Positions 57,910 to 64,000 of a stretch of DNA of 64,000 nucleotides are shown piece after piece. A program made the translations under genes and the position numbers. Where the stretch lies: positions 162,948,209-163,012,208 of the forward strand of contig NC_055988.1 of NCBI RefSeq assembly GCF_018446385.1. Reading direction: 5' to 3'. The stretch comes from Zingiber officinale (Eukaryota; Streptophyta; Magnoliopsida; Zingiberales; Zingiberaceae). The stretch's first letter is position 1; every line of letters begins with the position of its first letter. The notes under the pieces were generated by a model. It was given only the letters and a program-made list of their open reading frames with translations. It was not told where the DNA came from and searched no databases.

Positions 57910-60541
57910 TGTAACGGCCACCCTCCTTGCTACTACTCTGAGGGTGACCGCTACTGATTCTACTAACTACTGTACTACTTGCTTTAAGACCAGAGATATT
58001 TTAAACTATTGGAAAACATATCATATATCAGAACCTGCCTCTAAATAACAGCATAAAATTTCTTGATACTTTTTTTTTTATATTTCTTTCTTGTTTGTCT
58101 CTTTTTTTTTTATACAAGATTAAACATGCAATTGAGTGTAACAACTAGTATAACATACAGACATATAAAGCTTAAATACCCCTACTGCTTACTACATCAC
58201 TTGTTATCTTGCAAACATTTCATTCTACATCCTAACAGAAATGAAAGGAAAATTAATTATACCTACTGCTCATTCATTTCAAACAAAAACCGAACAACAC
58301 ATTTTTTTTTTCCCATAAAACAAAAGAACTCCTGCAGATTTTTAACCCCACGGCAGATTGAGACTCCAGCAGAAATGAATGAATGCCGAGCACACTATTT
58401 CACAGCAGATTGAAATTTCCAGCAGTAACAAAAATAATACCGAACATAAGAAATTACTAGCTGTTCATATATCTACTCACTGCAATTTAAATGATCTCAC
58501 TACAGCAGAAGTTAATTCATGTGACAGTTTCCATCAAAGCAAACTCATATAGAATATTAGCATTCACATAAGACTACTGAGCATTTTAAACAAAATCCGA
58601 ACTTCATATGCAACTCCTTTCATAAAACAAAACTCTCACAGAATGCTAGCATGCACCCAAAACATACTGAGCATCTAACAAAATTCTTAGCATGGCAATG
58701 TAATTCTACTATGGCAGAAATCAAAAGAGCACTAGCAAGTAACATTTCCAAACTCTTCTAGCAAGATCCCAAGCTCCATAACAGCCACCACACACACACC
58801 ACCAACGTCTCCTTGTCGCCTTCTTCTATACCACTTTAGCCTTTCCTTTATTTTTATCTATATCTGCAGTAGGAGGAAAAAGTAGTATCTATAAGCTAAA
58901 AGCTTAGTAAGTGCTTTCTACTCACAAAATCCGATAAGGAATGCATAAACATAAAAGAAAGCAGGGAGTACATACTCAACATGAAAATAGCAAATAGAAC
59001 TACATCATGCATCTCTAAAGGAAACAACCATTTAACTTGCTAAAATTTGCAACTGAGATAAAAGAGCTTGTTCTGTTTGTTTCCAAAGTAATTCTTATAT
59101 ACTTTAAAATAATATTCAACTTTACTTGGGTCCGGCATTGTACCACTTTGCGCGCCTTTCTTAATGAGAATTGAGATAGCTAATCCCAAAACCATTAAGA
59201 CACTTCTAGACCTTATGTCTAGGGGCAACTTGGAGCCCATCCCTTGGACATTGTGTCCGGTACATGCCCTTTAAAAGTAAAATACTTTTCTTGATATCCT
59301 TCTTTAAATACTTCTTCTAATAAAATGCCTTGGCATTTATTTATGTGCTTTGATTCTAAATTCTGGAAGTTAGGATCAGATTGTGACTTAGTCTTTCTTT
59401 ACTTGCACTTCTCTCATTTATTCATTACACAAGAGATTCTAAAGCATATATCACTAATATAAGCCAGTACTTATTCAAACTAATCTCCACAGAGTTTTAA
59501 AAACAACTGTACTACTGGTAAGTAACATGGTATATTGCAACCGAATTTTAACAGTCCATAACAAAACTGCATGGAAAAGTTTTCCCTAGTTAGGCTCATG
59601 GCAGTAAAAGTTTTCACATCTCAAGCTTGTATAGACTAACCCTATTTCGAGTCTTAACAGACCCTTAATCATGCTGTAACTTGAAGGGAAATCTAACTAC
59701 TTAATCATGCTTGAATTGTAAGGTAACCCATCTAATTAGCATGCTGTGGTAATCAAGGAAAACCCTCAAAAATTTCTGTCCGTGCACTAAAAATACATCA
59801 ACAGATTGAAACCAAACTTAAACCAATTTGCTAAAGCAAGGGTCAAAATCCGAAACCATATGCTAGGATGAAAAAAAAACCCTACTATTGTTCATTTCAC
59901 AACAAAACGCAAAATAAAACCCCGAGAGCTACTCCTACTGCAGGTGAGAAGCACTTACTTCGGGTTCTTGGACTTACAACCGAAGAGAAATGCTCTAGGG
60001 TTTCGGTGGAGCTTCGATTCCACCTTTTTTCCTTGTGTTTCCCGAGCTCCCCTTGCCGGAATGATCGCCCACGAGTGGAGACCGGCCGGAAAACACCTCG
60101 CCGACGTCGAGAGGAGGAAACCCTAGCCTTGGCTGCGGTTTCGCCCGAGAGGAGAAGACGGCGCCGCGTGGGTGAGAAGGGAGAGAGGTTTGGGTTTTTA
60201 GGTTTCGGGAAAGAAATTAACCTCCTTTAATAACCTAGGTGATTCGGTTCCACCTATAACTTAAATATATTTGTTCATACCCTTAGTTAATAAAACGAGC
60301 TCAGCTCGGTTGGTTGGGCCGATTACTGCTTGGGCCCGAGAAGCTGGGTTCGAATCCTAGCTCTTGCACTTTGTGTTTTTTTTTTTAAACTTCCTCCTCC
60401 CGGTAAAAATGCCAAACGGACTCCAAAAATTGCATAAAAATACTCTAAAAATTCCTAAAAATCCCTAGAATATTTCAAAAGTATTTTCAGACATTTTCAA
60501 AGATATTTAGAACTCAAAGTAAGGAAAATTGGGCCGTTACA
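57910..60541. mobile_element. LTR-type insertion within the element 4 LTR
   Basis: Starts TGTAACGGCC and ends GGCCGTTACA; the 5-bp target AGTTA is duplicated (57905-57909 and 60542-60546). No coding domain; probably a 2.6-kb solo LTR of a Gypsy element, or a non-coding LTR element whose inner borders I cannot see. Confidence 0.78.
60290..60370 (+). other. tRNA-like segment with A- and B-box motifs
   Basis: gctcagctcggttgg (60299-60313) resembles a pol III A box. ggttcgaatcc (60347-60357) is a perfect B box within a 5-bp T-stem (ctggg..cctag). The acceptor stem does not pair, so this is not a working tRNA gene. Confidence 0.6.
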
Positions 60542-61587
60542 AGTTAAGCGCAGCGGAATAATAAAAAACTTAGAAAAGCTGAACACGGTGTTTTTTTACT
60601 TTGTTCGGAGCCTGTGACGACTCCTACTCGAAGGCCCGTACTCCGTGAGTACTTTCGTTGGGCAATCACTATCAATTCGAATATTACAGAGTTAAGTACA
60701 AGAATTGACAGATAAAGAAAATACCGACAATAGAATTAAAACAAAACCAGCACTGAGTCGGAGAGCTTTTCGTGGCGTCGCAAGAGCACAGAGCAGCAGA
60801 TCTTGGATTCTGAGTTCATATAGAAGCTCTACCCTTGCCCCTTCTTTTATATGAAGCTCAGGGCGCCCCGGATCCCTTCCAGGCGCCCTGGTGAGACGTG
60901 GCAGGTCCAACCAGTGAGCTCCATGTGGCGACACACAATCGGGATAAAACTTGCCTCCCGGGCGCCCGGACCTCCGGGTGCCCGGATCCCCTCCGGGCGC
61001 CCGGACCACCTTTCTCCAGAACAGGTCCTTCTCCCGCAAGACAAGGTTAGTCCGAGGCAAGTATAATAAATTTCCTGCAAAACAAAGTGTTAGCACAGTT
61101 CATGAGTTTGACATGAAAAAGTATGACTTAGATTCCGTCTTTCCGAGACCGGAATCTAGTCACGATCTCGACTTAGATATCCGAAATGGATCTAAGCCGG
61201 ATCGACGCCTAATGTTCCCTTCCCGGGAACGCGTCCTCACAGTCACTCCCTTCCAGTGGCTTACCTTTACTCACCTGCCAGACGTCCGGTCAGCCCGTCG
61301 ACCCGTCTGGACTTCGTGCCAGCTATCCGGTCAGCCCATCGACCTAGCTGGACTTCTCGCCAAGCGTCTGGTCAGCCCGTCGACCCGCTTGGACTTCTCG
61401 CCAGCTATCCGGTCAGCCCGTCGACCTAGCTGGGCTTCGTGCCTGACATCCGGTCAGCCCGTCGACCTGTTTGGACTTCTCCTGTACACTCGATCAGAGT
61501 GTTAGACAACAGCAGACTAACTTAACCTGATTTGTCATTCATCAAAACCTGGGTTAAATCGTTAGTGTTAACCGCACCAACATTAAG

Positions 61588-62433
61588 CATCCCGTGTTCG
61601 CCCCGAACACACAACTTAATTTTATCAATAATAATTCATTCCACTAGAGAACTATTATTGAACTACCGCACCAATCCCAAATTACATTTTTTTTTGGGCT
61701 CCTTCTTATTATGAGTGTGTTAGTCTCCCTGTGTTTAAGATATCGAATGTCCACTAATTAAGTGAGTTACTGACAACTCATTTAATTAATATCTTAGTCC
61801 AAGAGTAGTACCACTCAACCTTATCGTCATGTCGGACTAAGTCCACCTGCAGAGTTTAACATGACAATCCTTATGAGCTCCTCTTGGAGACATTATTAAC
61901 CTAATATCTCTAGGACATAGTTTCCTTCTATAATCAACAACATACACTATAAGTGATATCATTTCCCAACTTATCGGGTTTATTGATTCATCGAACTAAA
62001 TCTCACCCATTGATAAATTAAAGAAATAAATATCAAATACATGTGCTTGTTATTATATTAGGATTAAGAGCACACACTTCCATAATAATTGAGGTCTTTG
62101 TTCCTTTATAAAGTCAGTATAAAAGAAACGACCTCAAATGGTCCTACTCAATACACTCTGAGTGTACTAGTGTAATTATATAGTCAAGATAAACTAATAC
62201 CTAATTACACTACGAACTTCTAATGATTTGTTCCTTTCCATTTTGGTCGTGAGCTACTGTTTATAATTTATAAGGTACTGATAACATCATCTTCTGCATG
62301 TGACACCACATACTATGTTATCTACAATATAAATTAATTGAACAACTACAAACAAATGTAGATAATTTGACCAAATGTGATTCTTTATTCAAATAAATAT
62401 TTACAAAAGCTTAGACTTTCAGTATACACTCCA
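61588..62433 (-). repeat. Copia 3' LTR, proximal part
   Basis: Resumes at the duplicated TTAAG and ends ACACTCCA beside the polypurine tract. Confidence 0.75.
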
Positions 62434-62447
62434 AAAATCTCCCACTT
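62434..62447 (-). other. Copia polypurine tract
   Basis: The minus strand reads agtgggagattttt at the LTR border, 10 bp beyond the pol stop codon. Confidence 0.7.
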
Positions 62448-62457
62448 ATACTAATGA

Positions 62458-64000
62458 CTAAGCTGCCATATCTTCTACCATACATCTGATTCCCATTCCC
62501 TCCACATGTTGATCGAAAGCTTTCGCTGGAAGGGCCTTAGTGAAAGGATCTGCCAGGTTATCCGCTGATGCAATCTTGGCGATGACAACTTCTCCTCGCT
62601 TCACGATATCTCGTATCAGGTGGTACTTGCGCTATATATGTTTACTTGCCTTATGGGCTCGTGGTTCCTTCGAGTTTGCGACTGCACCGCTATTATCACA
62701 ATAAATTGTGATGATTTTGGGCAAACCAGGAATCACATCTAAGTCCATTAGAAAGTTCTTGAGCCATACTGCTTCTTTAGCTGCCTCAGAGGCTGCTACA
62801 TACTCAGCTTCCATGGTTGAGTCCGAAACGCATTTCTGCATAACACTCCTCCATGAAATGACTCCACCTCCTAAAGTAAACACATAGCCTGATGTAGACT
62901 TACTACTGTCCCTATCTGATTGGAAATCTGAATTCGTGTAACCCGCAGGGAGCAAATCATCTGCTTGGTAAACTAGCATATAATCTCTAGTCCTTCTCAG
63001 GTACTTTAATATATGCTTTACCGCAGTCCAATGTCCTTGTCCAGGGTTACTTTGACCATGCCCACGGCAAAGCAAATATCAGGTCTCGTACATAGCATTG
63101 CATACATAAGGCTTCCTACAGCTGAAGCATAAGGAACTGCTTTCATGTCTTCTATCTCCTTTGATGTCTTTGGAGACATCTCTTTAGATAGAGCTATTCC
63201 ATGCCTAAAAGTTAAGAAACCTTTCTTGGAATCCTGCATGCTAAAATGAGCAAGGATTGTGTCTATATATGAAGCTTGGGACAGACACAATATTCTTTTC
63301 TTGCGATCCCTTATTACTTTGATCCCAAGAATGTGTGCACACTCTCCTAAGTCCTTCATATCAAATTGTTTGGACAACCATACCCTTACGTCTGATAATA
63401 CCTTGACATTGTTGCCAATTAACAAAATATCATCTACGTATAGTACAAGAAATACCACCACGTTTCCGTTACACTTTTTATATACACAAGGCTCATCTGG
63501 ACTTTGAATAAATTCATATGACTGGATTACTTCATTAAACCGGATGTTCCAAGACCTTGAGGCTTGCTTCAGTCCATAAATGGACCGATTGAGCTTGCAC
63601 ACTAGATGCTCTTTGCCTTTTTCAATAAATCCTTCTGGTTGCTTCATATGGATGTTCTCTTCAAGACTTCCATTAAGGAAAGCTGTCTTGACATCCATTT
63701 GCCAAATCTCATAATCCATATGAGTAGCAATGGATAAGAGTATCCGGATAGACTTAAGCATGGCTACCGGTGAAAAGGTTTCCTCATAATCGATTCCCTC
63801 TTTCTGAGTATACCCTTTCGCAACAAGCCTAGCTTTGAAGGTTTCTACCTTCTCGTCTGTCCCTCTTTTCCTTTTGTAGATCCACTTGCATCCAACGACT
63901 TTTACACCATCAGGTGGTTCTACAAGCTCCCAGACCTTATTAGAGTACATAGACTCTATTTCAGAATTCATCACCTTTTGCCAAGATGCTGCATCTATAT
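62458..64000 (-). pseudogene. Copia reverse transcriptase and RNase H (partial, broken)
   Basis: RT starts at the window edge: NKVWELVEPPDGVKVVGCKW, KARLVAKGYTQKEGIDYEETF, WQMDVKTAFLNG, SIYGLKQASR and the catalytic YVDDILL. RNase H-like part: SDFQSDRDSSKSTSGYVF, STMEAEYVAASEAAKEAVWL, IYCDNSGAVANSKEP. A frameshift near 63050 follows RPDICFAVGM, and an in-frame TAG stands where SKHI(E)RKYHL is usual (about 62640). The frame then continues to the natural stop at 62458. Otherwise well kept, so decay is recent. RT would copy element RNA in the cytoplasm; this copy cannot make an intact enzyme. Gag, protease and integrase lie outside the window. Confidence 0.92.

Larger units (their letters stand above)
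50838..61582 (-). mobile_element. Element 4: gag-only LTR retrotransposon
   Basis: LTRs at 50838-51925 (3') and 57839-61582 (5', interrupted), TSD TTAAG at 50833-50837 and 61583-61587. Order on the minus strand: LTR, primer site, short gag, Asn/Lys-rich extension, about 4.5 kb of AT-rich low-complexity DNA, PPT, LTR. No pol. Length without the nested insertion is about 8.1 kb. Confidence 0.9.
57839..61582 (-). repeat. 5' LTR of element 4, interrupted
   Basis: 57839-57909 and 60542-61582 join to an LTR of about 1.1 kb matching 50838-51925. It has one extra GGCGCC-type repeat near 60968 and TATAAAAG (minus) at 60844-60851. Bulged hairpins at about 61278-61480 include the perfect pair CCAGACG/CGTCTGG. 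Confidence 0.88.
49281..64000 (-). mobile_element. Copia retrotransposon, 3' part, with nested insertions
   Basis: On the minus strand: RT-RNase H (64000-62458), polypurine tract (62434-62447), then the 3' LTR 62433-61588 continuing at 50837-49281 after removal of element 4. LTR ends on the + strand are TGTTGGTTGC and ACACTCCA. The 5' part is outside the window. Confidence 0.8.

Noticed and set aside
59868..60230. 120-codon Arg-rich ORF in the 57910-60541 insertion
   Set aside because: Lies in an LTR-like insertion, with low complexity and no domain.
60290..60370. Functional tRNA gene
   Set aside because: B box and T stem are good, but the acceptor and anticodon stems do not form.

Overview
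The window is nuclear DNA of a flowering plant. Its host genes have plant-specific products, GT-AG introns and GC-rich coding exons, which suggests a commelinid-type monocot; the species cannot be fixed from sequence alone. Only four host genes are supported: the last exon of a Shaker-type K+ channel (68-201), an IDA-like secreted signalling peptide (570-935), a complete three-exon class III peroxidase (19149-20301) and a complete three-exon PROTODERMAL FACTOR 1 gene (46938-47815). Almost everything else is transposable-element DNA, much of it nested.

Layout. 1-2455: K+ channel 3' end, IDA-like gene, AT-rich spacer. 2456-11200: an old LTR split by a young LTR element (element 1, 3932-11054, + strand, TSD GAAGG) that carries only a gag gene. 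11202-11588: a foldback element. 11885-16281: a decayed Ty3/Gypsy gag-protease region with its 5' LTR (minus strand). 16330-18260: another LTR-like block. 19149-20301: peroxidase. 22309-27208: a complete non-autonomous CACTA transposon filled with hairpin units. 27505-28920: an RTE-like LINE fragment (minus). 28925-36900: a second, decayed CACTA element whose first six bases were split by a gag-only LTR element (element 2, 28931-33556, minus, TSD ACTAC), itself hit by a solo LTR (31341-32273, TSD CTAGG). 37099-39960: 5' LTR and gag of element 3. 43700-46100: a Copia pol remnant and an old solo LTR. 46796-47815: PDF1 and its promoter. 49281-64000: a minus-strand Copia element whose 3' LTR holds gag-only element 4 (50838-61582, TSD TTAAG), whose own 5' LTR holds a further 2.6 kb LTR insertion (57910-60541, TSD AGTTA).

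The unifying theme is a set of gag-only (TR-GAG type) LTR retrotransposons with iMet-tRNA primer sites, polypurine tracts, long LTRs and no protease, integrase or reverse transcriptase. They should depend on enzymes supplied in trans by Copia relatives. Their LTRs hold arrays of short hairpins. One hairpin class has a 7-bp stem that differs from unit to unit by compensatory changes, a constant GGTC/GACC inner stem and a one-sided GGA bulge. It recurs, in the same orientation relative to gag, in at least two and probably three LTR families here. Palindrome arrays, either GATCGGTC-type or GGCGCC-type, lie just upstream of the LTR TATA boxes. This hairpin system is the best candidate for something undescribed.
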